Shown here piece after piece: positions 11,083 through 22,362 of a DNA stretch of 64,000 nt. The stretch covers positions 372,001 through 436,000 of the forward strand of contig CAJQUN010000052.1 in assembly GCA_907163345.1 (NCBI GenBank), in the 5' to 3' direction. Origin of the DNA: Haberlea rhodopensis. Its lineage: Eukaryota > Streptophyta > Magnoliopsida > Lamiales > Gesneriaceae. Under the pieces are notes generated by a model. The model was not told the origin of the DNA and searched no databases. It saw only the letters and a list, made by a program, of their open reading frames with translations. Numbering within the stretch: position 1 is the first letter of the stretch; each line of letters begins with the position of its first letter. Both the position numbers and the translations under genes were made by a program.

Positions 11083-13439
11083 TTAAATAGCTTCGATGAT
11101 GACTTTCACACCATTTCTTGGCGTAAGAATGAAAAGTTCGGCAGGTTGGTGGGTGTAATTTGGAGAAATAACAAACTTGAATCGCTGCAGAATCATTGAA
11201 AGTGTGATCTTGGCTTCATTGGTCGTGAAGTTTAATCCTACACAAGTTCGAGGCCCCATACCAAATGGCAAGAATGCTGCTGCAGTGTTGTTTTTGGTAG
11301 CTTTAGCGATGCCTCCCGCGAATCTCTCTGGTTTGAAAAGATCAGCATCTTCTCCCCAGATTTCAGGATTGTGGTGCAGTGCTGCAACTGGAATGAAAAT
11401 GTTCATGTTTTCAGGGATAATCAGATTCTTTAGTTTAACTTTCTTTGAGGCTTTTCTTGTCAGTGTAAGCGCTGGAGGATACAGCCTGAGGCATTCGTTT
11501 ATGATCAGGTTCATCTGCAAGAAAAAATAAAAATAATCAAACTGTTTTATCCATTTCTTACATAAGTTTCAAAGACTTTTCCACCTATTACACTAGTTCT
11601 TTGGGTTTAATTTCTAACTGTAATCAGATTACCGTTCTTAATCTTGCAATACCATCAGAATTCGGTGTGTGGAACCTAAAAGTCTCCTTCACCTCTTCTC
11701 TTGCTTTTTCTTGCCAGTCTTCGTAGATCGCGAGAAGCAGGATACACCAAGAAAGTAGACTCGTGGTCGTAAGATGACCAGCACCGTAAATTACCCTGAT
11801 CTCATCGATCATCTGTTCAGCCGTGATCCGTTTCTTTACATCGGGTTCATGCCTGATCTTCACAAGTTGTCCTAAATAATCACTTCCAAAATCTCTCAAC
11901 TTTGCATTTGGTAAACTTTCCCTCTTCTTTACGAGCTCCATGATGGAATCCTTGATTCTTTTTTCGAGTTTCTCCGCTTCAACCTCATCATTGGATTTAA
12001 AGACCACGCTGAAAAATTTATCAAACTAACTGTTAGTAGAAAAACCCACAAAGAATTTGATCAATATATGACTATTCCGCAGCTCTTGGTACAAACCTGA
12101 TGCCTGGAATTCTGATTTTATTAACATTTCTGACTGTCAATGCAGTTAACTTGGCCACCATTTCAAAGATATTCTTCCCTTCCAAATAACTACTTCCAAA
12201 TGCTGTTCTTGAAATCACTTCAGTAGTCAGCAGTCCAAATTCCTTGAACACGTCAATCTCCTTCCCATCGTAATCTTTCCATTTTTCAAGCATCATTGAA
12301 ACACTCGAACTGATCTCCGGAACCATGCTCTACACATAGAACACAACTTCTTCAGATTTCATCGATATACTGTCACTCACTGAGCTAATGAGCAAGTACA
12401 ATCTAGATTACATACAAAGAGTTTCGAAAATGAATCGTGGACTCATTCTCAATTAAAGAGGTTCGAATTGGTCAACAATCAGTTAATTAGTTTTTCGAGT
12501 AGTGGGTAGTTAGTGGCTAGCTATCATGGAAGTTATTCTCTTGCTCTATAAATAATTGTTTGTAGCTGTAATCAAAACATTGTAACAATCAAGGAACCTT
12601 GTACTTGATTTATGCAATGACACTTGTTCTGGAAAATTTCTCTGTGTGTCTTCTATAATACTTCATATATTTACACATCACACACTCAAATCCTTCATTA
12701 TATACAGCAATCTTCCGACCCTTTAAATCACGTTTCCGCCCAACAAGAATAATGGAAAAGCGCACTCTCTTATAAGTCTCTCTCACCACTCGCACAATCT
12801 GATATTGGACAAGATCTTACAGATATGGAAAAAATAAGCAACAACACTTACTTTAAGGCTTTCTGAATGAAAAGTGTGATTCGCTAGTTTCCGTATCTTC
12901 TCCCATTTTTCGCCTTCATTAGTAATTAATGCCTCCCCTAGTACCTTTTTCATATATCCTTCCATGTCCATTTTTGGAAACAAGCCTTCTCTATTCATCA
13001 ATATCTCTTTAACAAGCTCAGGTTCAGAAATAAACAACCGGCTTTCCGAACCATGCCAGTTTAAAAAATTCATCCCTGTCACCACGAAAACTTACTCCTC
13101 AACTGATAGACGGTCAAAAAAACGACACGAAAGATTTGAAAACATCATCTTACCATATGTTTTAATCCATGTATACACATGAGGCTGTGTTCTTTGGAAT
13201 ATATCATGTGTTATGTCCGAAGACGTTGCTTCCATGGATTGGCTTAACATCTCGGATACCTCCTTAGTACTTCCATTTGGGTAACTGTAAGCTGGACCTC
13301 TGATCCCCTGTGAGGCAAAGAAAGCTTGTAATTGCATTGGATTCCACCATACCTTGTGAATGAATGTAACAAGTTTCAAAAGAAAGAACAAGCAAAGAAC
13401 ACTTGAAAGAACGAGTAGGAAAATTTCGACAGCAGCCAT
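11083..13439 (-). CDS. CYP749A: Cytochrome P450, CYP749A-like (CYP72 clan), five exons
   Basis: Exons on the minus strand are 13439-13154, 13075-12852, 12329-12097, 12008-11633 and 11514-11083. They give 1551 nt and 516 aa with no stop or frameshift, and all introns are GT-AG (78, 522, 88 and 118 bp). The start ATG at 13439 opens a hydrophobic N-terminal anchor (FLLVLSSVLCLFFLLKLVTF), so the enzyme should sit on the ER membrane. Visible motifs are helix-C W153..R157 (WEKIR), ExxR 380-383 (ECLR), PERF 435-438 and the heme-binding loop FGMGPRTCVG at 457-466 (Cys464). NFLNWHGSE and the ESLK/MVPEI junction are typical of CYP749A within the CYP72 clan. The clan oxidises terpenoids and hormones; the substrate here is unknown. 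Oddity: the I-helix motif AGHETT reads AGHLTT (324-329), losing the conserved acidic residue. Intron 2 holds an LTR-like stretch with a TATA motif (about 12480-12700). Confidence 0.9.
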
Positions 13440-13577
13440 TTTCTGTGAGGAGCAAAGTTACTCGATGATTTATTTTTGTATCAGATGGGCTTTTGTGAAA
13501 TCAGAAGGGAAAGGAATCTTTTATTGGAAGAAATAGACATACCGGTCCAAATCCATCCTTGGATTAACATTCATCTA

Positions 13578-13585
13578 TTATATAA
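13578..13585 (-). promoter_or_regulatory. Candidate TATA box of the P450 gene
   Basis: TTATATAA lies about 140 bp upstream of the ATG on the minus strand. The spacing leaves room for a ~110 nt 5' UTR. It is a positional guess only. Confidence 0.4.
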
Positions 13586-14260
13586 TTTAGACACTCTTCC
13601 AATACTGTTGAGAAAATATTTTTAACTTTTGTAAACTGATGCTGACGAATAGATTTGTTAAGGGAGATGTACCAAGATTCACAATGATTTCCAGGTTTGA
13701 ATTGTATTTCACCTTTGAAAACGATAGTTTACCAGCTATCATTAAGAAAAACAGGAGGTGCTTCCCAAATCTTTATTTTAATGGATCAAACAAAGATAAA
13801 GAACAACAAAGAGTTGCATCATTGAGAAGATCATATCAAATAAAAAATTTAAGTATTTCTTTGATTCTTTCCTCTTCCATCAAGCCAAGGACCGTAAGAT
13901 ATATTTAACCAAATCATCCCTTTCATTCCTTACATTAGGTCTTCCATTTTCCATGGTCCACCAGATTTCATAGCATTATAGTGGCCTATGAAAGCTTTGA
14001 ATCAATGGAAGAAGCCATATTATGACTAGTTATTCTAGTACAATTATTGCTATTTTATATAAGTTTTATCTTAAACTTGACCAATAATAGAATTAGAACA
14101 ATATTATAAGAGGACAATTGTTTAAACAGTAAACTGAGTCTACATTTTCTCAAAAAGTAGTGTTCAATGAACAGTAACTGAACTTGGGTTAGGCTTTGAT
14201 ATGTTTTTTTTGGGCTTGGATGTATATGCTTTTTGTTTTTTACTTTATTGGTTGATTGCG
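13586..14260. other. P450 upstream region including the right inverted-repeat arm
   Basis: No gene is recognised. The segment 13899-14014 is the reverse complement of 10738-10851. The rest is AT-rich and presumably holds the P450 promoter. A plus-strand ORF at 13639-13908 shows no family features. Confidence 0.5.
13899..14014 (-). repeat. Right arm of inverted repeat flanking the P450 gene
   Basis: The reverse complement reads GGCTTCTTCCATTGA..AAAGCTTTCATAG ... TCTGGTGGACCATGG ... GAAAGGGATGATTTGG, matching 10738-10851. The arms enclose about 3.0 kb containing the whole P450 gene. Confidence 0.75.
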
Positions 14261-14377
14261 TGATGGTCTTATCGAATATATGGGCTAAGAATAGTTTCTT
14301 GTAACTATATATACTGTAACAAGGTAATTACCAGATTCAATGAAAAAGGAATAAAAGAAAGAGTTCATATTGTGACA
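14261..14377 (+). repeat. 5' LTR of the copia element
   Basis: It runs TGATGGTCTTATCG to ATTGTGACA. A TATATATAC element lies inside. It is directly followed by the primer-binding site TGGTATCAGAGG. The left boundary comes from loss of similarity to the 3' copy. Confidence 0.8.
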
Positions 14378-14442
14378 TGGTATCAGAGGATGGTGTAAGA
14401 TCCTTCATCATCTAATCACGAGGGAGGCACCGTGCAATACTC

Positions 14443-17400
14443 ATGGCCGATTCTACAGACTCTGTTCTTGACAACCTTACGACCCGAATGACAGAGGCTA
14501 TAACAAAGGCTCAAACTACACCCTCAGCCATAGACACTCTCATCGTACCAATCCACATTAAATTGGATGGATCCAATTACGCCTTATGGTCCCAAGTAAC
14601 TGAGATGTATATGTGAAGACCCGTTAAATTGAACCAGTTCAACAAATTAAGGTATATTGTATAAACCAATATATTTAGTAGATAAAATTGTATTAGACTA
14701 GTAATTGCATGCCAAGATAATTTTTATAAAATAGTAGATAGATAATTAGCTAGATTTCAAATAATTGATAGATAATTATCCAAAATACTAAATAATTGAT
14801 AGAGAATTATTTAAGTACAAAACACTTGGATAGATCATGTTGTTACTTAACAAAATAATTAAGAGATAATAATGAGTTATCAATATCTTTAAGAAATAAA
14901 GTAGGAGTCAAAGTCCAAGTCCATAAAACCACATCCTCTTAATGCTTTAACCATAAAAAATCTTTGGTTTTACACCTTCAAAACTCTCGAAACTTTATCA
15001 CCTTAAATTAGAGATTTTAAGCCTATAAAAATATGAAGTCCAGCCATTAAGTTAGCATAGAAGAAAAAAAAAGAAAAGAAGAAAACTTCCAGCCTTGTTC
15101 CAGCCATAAATTACCGAAAGCTTCAACTTTATTCTGCAGAATTTTCGAAAGTCAATTGTTAAATACCAAAGAGTTCAACCAATCAAATTCTTCTCCATTC
15201 AACATAGTCTCGAAACTTGACATTGAATTGTCAAAGTATTCCAACCTTTATTCTTCAAAGTTTAGCCATTAAAATTTCTCCAAGTCACCAACATAGTCAT
15301 CAAAGCTTTGACTTTTAATTTTCATAAAATTGCCACCTTTCTCATCAAGAATTTCAGCAAGGAAATTGTTCGAAAATCAGTCCAATTATCTTCGAAAAAC
15401 TCACACAGTGTACACACACTGAAGGTGTGCGGTTACTGTTCATAGTGGAAGATTTGAATCAGTTCGTTTCGTACCGTCGATTACTCAAGCACGTATCCAA
15501 GCACTGTAAGTGGGCTTTTGTTAAGTATTCGTTTCGTTTTCAAAATTACTATGTATGTTTTAAAATCACAATCGATATGTATTATGTTGAAATTATGAAA
15601 GTATATTTTGTAAGCACGTTAAACTCGAAATCTAATTGGATTTGGATCCCCATGACCCTGATGCGGTGGGGTGTAACCGCTAAAAGAACCTTATACGGTG
15701 GTAATCCGTTGTTTCTGGATTATCCAGACCCTTTATTCGTGGGTTAGCCGATGTTATGACCTCATCTCTAGGAGGGATAAGTCTAGAGACTGATATCAGT
15801 ACAAAAAAGAGAGTATAATGCTTTACTGTGCTTAAGTATATGAAAATTATGAAACGATATGTTATGTCATGGCTCGTAAGGGCAAATCAAGTATGTTAAG
15901 ATACATTCATATCAGTTTATGCAAGTTTTATGATCCAAGTTTATGAAAATTATGTATATGTATGATATCGATTGTCCCCCACTTGCTGAGTGTTTTCCAA
16001 AGCACTCAACCCCTTACTCTACATCCCCAGATAAAGCCGAAGAAGAATTAGAGCAAGAAGAAGAGCACCAATTTTGGGGTTGGTGAAATCAAGTCCGCTG
16101 CGTAGATCAAGATCTTTTATGTTTTCAAGTTTTTCAGTTTTAAGACAATTTTATTTATTCAGTTGTTAAGTTTTTAATTCCGTATTTCTTTATTCATTGT
16201 AAAGACAATGGTTTTTATTTTTATGGAAAAGACTGGCTTTTCAGTTGTTATGATATTACGAGGCTTATTGGTTTCCTAGTTGTAATGGAAATCAATGCCG
16301 GTGTTATTGACCCCGGTCTCGGGGCGTGTTAGTATATCTCAGGCAGGGACAAATTGGGCTACATTAATGGTGATATCCCACCTCCAGCGGACTCTGACCC
16401 AGGTTATCACAAATGGCGAACATACAATGCCATAGTGAAAGGATGGCTGATTAATTCCAGGGATCCATCGCTAGTCCAAAACTTCATTCGCTTTCCATAT
16501 GCGAACGAAGTTTGGATGCCATTACAACCACATTTTTGATGGCACGAACACTTCACAAGTGTACGAACTCCGGCGAAAAGTTACTAGAATGCGACAGGTA
16601 GGAGGATCAATTGAAAAAATATTACAACGACTTGCAGGGACTATGGCGTGAGATTTATTTTCACCGACCCAATCCGATGAAATGTGCTATTGATATCCAA
16701 AAATACAACTCCATATTACAGGAAGAACAAGTGTATATTTTTCTGGATGGTCAGTTGACCATATACGGAGTGGTGTACTCCAATTGCAACCATTCCCTAC
16801 GATAGAACAAGCCTATGCCCATGTTCGAAGAGAGGACTCTCGCCAAGCAGTCATGGCATCAGACAATCAACAACATGGGGCTGTGATGATTACTCAGGGG
16901 TCCAACAATAATCAATCTTTGGTGCTCACGACCGGAAAACACCAATCCAACCCCAAGGCATCAACCACTGGGATGAAGTGTGCACACTGTGGTGGCCCTA
17001 AACAAACCCAAGAAACATGTTTCAAATTACACGGGTACCTCGAATGGTGGCATGAACTACAGGCCAAGAAGAAAAAGGGCTCAAAGACAGTGGCCCATAG
17101 CATTGGCAAAGCTGCCATAGCCACGACTGAACCTCATCTCTCATTTGTTCCACTAACTGAGTCACAAAATTCAGTTGATCAAGGTAACACTGGTAGTGCA
17201 TTTCATAACTCTACTCTCTCGGGTCCAGGTGCTTGGATTATAGACTCGGGGGCCACGAATCATATGACATATGACAAAAATGACTTCTCACATATCACAA
17301 CACCACGTCGAGCCAACGTTGCTAATGCAAATGGAGTCACATATCCAGTTACTGGAGCGGGAACAGTACCTCTATCATCTCTCATCTCCTTATCCAACAC

Positions 17401-20400
17401 TCTCCTTATTCCATCATTATCAAATAAGCTAATGGCTGTTAGCCAAATCACAAACAACCTAAAATGTGTTGTAATCATTTATTTTACCTTTTGTTTGCTA
17501 CAGAAGGTTCACAACAAGAGGATTATTGGGCGTGGTACTAGGAGGGGGGGACTATACTATCTTGATGACATTACCACCGGAGTAACACACCACATACATC
17601 GCACTAAAAAAGAAGAAATTGGTTGTTGCACCGACGACTAGGACATCCATCCTTTGGTTATTTACAGCACTTATTTCCGAATCTATTTTCATCTTTGAAA
17701 AATACTGAATTCAAGTGTGATACTTGTATTTTGGCTGAGAGTCATATGATCTCATATCCTACAAGCCTTAATAAAAGTACAATTCCATTTGCTTTAATAC
17801 ATTCGGATGTGTGGGGATCTTCTCAGGCCAATATTCACTCCACTCACCGTTTGTTTGTCGTTTTTGTTGATGATTGCACAAGCAATGACATGGCTTTATT
17901 CGATGAAATCTAAAGATGAAGTGTTTCCAATATTTCAAAATTTTCATGTCATGATCAAAAACCAGTTTTTAACAAATATCCAAGTCCTACGATCGGACAA
18001 TGGAGGGAGTTTATCAACCACCGGTTTCAAAATTATTTCACCCAACATGGTTTAATTCATGAAATTTCATATTCTCAAACACCACAACAAAATGGTTTGG
18101 CCGAACGCCGGAATAGACAAATATTAGCCACTGCCGGTGCCCTGCTTATCAGCTCCCATGTCCCAATTCGTTTTGGATTGAGGCAGTCACCTCTGCAGTC
18201 TACCTCCTGAATCGAATGCCTTCAAAAATCTTGAACCTTAAAACTCCACTCCAAGTCCTATCAACTCACGTTACCCTACCAACTATCCTCATGCTCGCAC
18301 CACAAGTTTTTGGGTGCGTGGCATTCGTTCATCTTCATAAAAACCAACGCACTAAATTTGATCCCTGTGCAATCAAGTGTATGTTCATAGGTTACGGGCA
18401 TCATAAAAAGGGGTATAAATGTTTTGACCCAACCACTCATACCACATACACCACTATGGATGTGACTTTCATGGAATCCAAATCTTTCTTCTCTCCCACA
18501 GTATCCAATTCCCCTCCTCAGGGGGAGAACATTGGTGAGGATGTGACTTGGCTCATGGGAAGCCTAGGACGTACTATCAAGACGCTCATGGACTTGACAC
18601 TATCTCTGCACATGATACAGCACCACAAAACTAACAAGATCACTTGAACTTGTTAAGCACAGAACATGGAGTGGAGACTCCAACTACTGATCCACATGAT
18701 AACTAGGCAGAACCACAGACTCCAACTACTAATCCACATGATAACCAGGCATACCCCCTAGCTCTACACTTCCCAACTCCTCTACTATGGACAAGCTCCT
18801 TCACATACTATTGATCCAATTGCATCCATGGAATATATGTTACCCTACAGGCACAATCGAGGGAAACCACCCAACAGGTATTCCCCAGATGAAGAAGCAC
18901 AAAAGTCCAAATATCCAATTGCCAACAATGTGACTACTCAACACTTGTCTGAGCCTATGAAAACATTTACAAAGACATTATGCTCCCAACCGATCCCTGA
19001 TAATGTGGACCAAGCATTGACAGATCCCAAGTGGACACTAGCCATACAAGAAGAACTCAAGGCCTTAGAAAAGAATCATACATGAAGCTAGTACAAAAGC
19101 CCAAGGGAATAAAAATAGTAGGGTGCAAGTGGGTCTTCTCAATCAAGTATAAAGATGAAAGGAGCATTGACAGATATAAGGCTAGACTGTGACGAAAGGA
19201 TTCACTCAAACATATGTAGTGGATTATGTGGAAACATTCTCGCCGGTTGCAAAATTAAACACTGTCAGAGTGCTACTATCTCTTGCAGTAAACTTTGACT
19301 AGCCACTATTGCAACTTGATGTCAAGAACACCTTTCTACATGGAGACTTGGAAGAAGAAGTATATATGAACCTCCCACCAGGTTACACCTCTTTGTCCAA
19401 AACCGACACAGTCTGCAAATTGGAACAAGCTCTATACAGATTAAAACAATCACCTCGGGCATGGTTTGGGAGATTCAGCTTAGCAATGAAGGGACATGGA
19501 TTTAAACAGAGCAATGCAGATCACACGCTCTTCCTAAAACATCAACAAGGAAAGGTGACAATACTAATTGTGTATGTGGATGACATGATTATTGCCGAGG
19601 ACGATGACAAGGAAATTTCTCTACTACAAAGAAAACTTGCTGCAGACTTTGAGATGAAAATTTTGGGTGGCCTTAAACACTTCTTGGGAATAGAAGTGGC
19701 GAGGTCTCAAAGAAGTATCTTTTTGTCACAAAGAAAGTACGTACTTGACCTACCGTCGGAGGTAAGACTAATGGAGTGCAAACCAGCCGAAACTCCTATC
19801 ATCCAAAATCATAGGCTTACAGAACACCAAGAACAGGTGCCTACGAATAAAGGGAGATATCAACGACTTGTGGGTAAACTCATCTACCTGTCACACACAC
19901 GCCCGGACATTTCATACGCCGTGAGCGTTGTAAGCCAGTTTATGCATAATCCAAGTGAAGAGCATATGGAGGAAGTCATCAGAATCCTCCGCTACTTGAA
20001 ATCCTCACCAGGGAAAGGACTAATGTTCTCCAGGAACAACCACGCACACATTGAAGGGTATACTTATGCTGATTGGGCAGACTAGACAGAAAATCTACCC
20101 CGGGCTACTTTACGTTTGTAGGAGGAAATCTAGTGACATGGCGAAGCAAGGAGCAATAGTTAGTGGCTCTATCTAGTGCTGAGGCCGAATTTAGGGGAAT
20201 GACAAAAGGGCTTTGTGAAAAGCTATGGCTAAAAAGTGTGCTAACAGAAATTGGCTAAGGTCCGTGTTCAGAGATGAACTTGTTTTATGATAATAAAGCT
20301 GCAATTGATATATCACAAAACCCTGTCCAACATGATCGAACTAAACACATGGAGATAGATAGGCACTTCATTAAACAAAATCTCGATGACAGAATCATCT

Positions 20401-20534
20401 GATTTCCCTTCGTGAAATCAGAAGACCAATTGGCTGCCATGCTTTCAAAGGCTACATCTGGAAGGAGCTTTCATGACCCACTTGATAAGTTGGGCATTAG
20501 AGATATCTACGCACCAAGCGTGAGATCTCCCTAA
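14443..20534 (+). pseudogene. Copia gag-pol remnant
   Basis: Gag begins MADSTDSVLDNL at 14443. It runs through KLDGSNYALWSQVTEMYI (interrupted at 14611/16332) and resumes GRDKLGYINGDIPPP. The zinc knuckle CAHCGGPKQTQETC (near 16978) has Gln where His is expected. Protease is AWIIDSGATNHM at about 17230. Integrase shows LHRRLGHPS, a CDTC pair, HSDVWG, LRSDNGG and QNGLAERRNR, split over several frames (17623-18200). RT begins QLDVKNTFLHGDLEEEVYM (19309) and keeps YVDD (about 19576). RNase H remnants with SSAEAEFRGM lead to KLGIRDIYAP ending about 20534. Stops at 16540, 17641, 18648 and 20085, plus frameshifts, make it non-functional. Confidence 0.85.
14612..16331 (+). repeat. Solo LTR (family C) inserted in copia gag, TSD GTATA
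   Basis: It starts TGTGAAGACCCG and ends GGGGCGTGTTA. Perfect 5 bp duplications GTATA lie at 14607-14611 and 16332-16336. Removing the insert restores the gag reading EMYI-SGRDKLG. Internal landmarks shared with 30425-31663 and 48120-49195 are CTTGCTGAGTGTTT..CCAAA, CCCCAGATAA, a GAAGA-rich stretch, TTTTGGGG.TGGTGA, and a terminal GCCGG/CCGATGT..GGGGCGTG block. The length is 1720 bp. A TATA motif lies near 15023. Confidence 0.85.
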
Positions 20535-20599
20535 AATAGGAAACATATCACAGTGCACGATTCTCATAAAATAGATGATATCAAATTCCTTCATTATGG

Positions 20600-20718
20600 T
20601 GATATGATCTTATCGAATATATGGGCTAAGAATAGTTTCTTGTAACTATATATACTGTAATAATGTAATTAACAGGTTCAATGAAAAATGAATAAAAGAA
20701 AGAGTTCATATTGTGACA
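20600..20718 (+). repeat. 3' LTR of the copia element
   Basis: The sequence TGATATGATCTTATCG ... GTGACA pairs with 14261-14377 with few differences. The polypurine tract before it is not obvious. Confidence 0.8.
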
Positions 20719-22362
20719 GTTCTTGTCCATGACTAAGCATTTTCACAACTTCGAGAAACAAATTTCAGTCAAATGGTTGTTGATTTACACATTTGTGGAA
20801 AGAAAAAACGGACATCTATACACAGATTATTGTCTCAACATTTCAAGATGGATATTTTATTCGTGTTTCAGATTGCAGTTTGTTATTCCAATCTTCTCTT
20901 TTTGTCCTCTTTGTTATCTTCGTGAAACCTGATTATTCATCTGCGTGAGATCTATGAGCCTCTTTTGTATCTACCTTCGAGTTTTCAGGCTATATGGAAA
21001 GTTGTATGGTTGCAGGCCTACTTTACTGAAACTACGTAACATATTGTGCCTTGTTTATTCATGGCAGGTTCTAGGCAAAAAATGCATATGATCCCTCGAC
21101 TTATCTTGTGGTATTGGGGGAGTCGGATGCCAAATACTTGGTGAGTCTTGTCTTTGGACTAAGCTTTTGATTTTTGCATTTCATTCTTATGCCAAATGGG
21201 TGTGGGTGATTTGTGCACATAGGTGGTTCTGTATCATTGAAAGCAAGCTGGTGGTTTTAACTATTATTTAGGGAGGTGTTTGGAAAAAAATATTATGCTA
21301 CTGCCTGATTTTGTTTGGGTCTATTTCCACTTAGTGTCGTTCGATTTATGTGGTTGTGTTTTTTGGGGGGTGTCAATTTGTTTTTTTTTGTTTCGGGGTG
21401 TTCGACGCAAATATCATGATACTCGCTGCTTTGTAATTCTTTTGAGACCATTTCGAATTTTGGAAATCTTAATACAATGGTTTTTTTTTTTTTGGAACTC
21501 TTAATATAGGAAAAAGATGGTCCCATCCACATTCAAACAATGACCGCAACGACAAAAAGAATGTTGTTGCAACAGTTGAACATGTCTGACTACTTACTGT
21601 AATAACATTATTAATTTATCTTAGCAAACATGGTCCGATTTCATTAATTTGATCTTGCACTTTTCCTTAGAAACATATGTGTAATTGGACTAACGGGAAC
21701 CATAGAAGTGTTCTATGTATTATTGTTTCATATTTGTTGTAAGGTGATTTTTTGAATTCTTCAGGTAATGAGAATAGAACACCAAGGAGCATATATTGTT
21801 AGCCATCCTCTTGCTGAGAAATCAACTGCTTCACTGCTAGGCTCATTACTTTATTCCTCATTTTTTCTCTGAATATAAAATTTGTGAAGAGATTAGAATT
21901 TTCTTGAATTTGAAATAAGAGATGCTGTAGACTTGTATAGAAATAGAATGGTAGATATAACAATCTTGTGGTGTCAGCTGCTGCTAGATTTTTCACAGAG
22001 GTTAAGGGGATAAGTTGATGTCAAAAAATTATTGAGTTTCTTTCCAGCTTGTCCGAACAATTTAGTCACTCCGGGACATTTTATTTTGAAATGTTGATGC
22101 AAGATATGATAAGATTATGAAATGGGACCAATTAATATTGTTTCTTTATCATTTGCATAACTATGAATGATCAAAAGAGAGGATACATGCTGATATTTCT
22201 AATGCAGATTGCATATTATGAAAGTGAATATAAGTGTAAGCCATCCTCTCTCTGTTTTTTTATATCAGATTGTGATAGAATGTCCAAAAAACTACAAACT
22301 CTGATCTCATGCATGAAAAAGGTAACTGGTTACGTATCATTCAGTTAAATTAACAATCAAAG
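20719..22362. other. Anonymous region, no gene recognised
   Basis: T-rich sequence with scattered short ORFs. A 73 bp exon-like block at 21068-21140 has an acceptor CAG and donor GTGAGT, but a stop interrupts its best frame. I support no gene here. Confidence 0.4.

Larger units (their letters stand above)
14261..20718 (+). mobile_element. Degenerate Ty1-copia retrotransposon with ~118 bp LTRs
   Basis: Short LTRs (14261-14377 and 20600-20718) share TCTTATCGAATATATGGGC, TTTCTTGTAACTATATATAC and AAAGAGTTCATATTGTGACA. An iMet primer-binding site, TGGTATCAGAGG, follows at 14378-14389. The order of domains (gag, protease, integrase, RT, RNase H) is that of copia. No matching target duplication is seen (TTGCG on the left, GTTCT on the right). 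The element is split by a 1720 bp solo LTR. Confidence 0.85.

Noticed and set aside
13639..13908. 89 aa divergent ORF upstream of the P450
   Set aside because: No family features, and its end overlaps the inverted-repeat arm.
21068..21140. Exon-like block with CAG acceptor and GTGAGT donor, translating AYDPSTYLVVLGESDAKYL
   Set aside because: The good frame meets a TAG just after the acceptor, no neighbouring exon could be joined, and I recognise no family.
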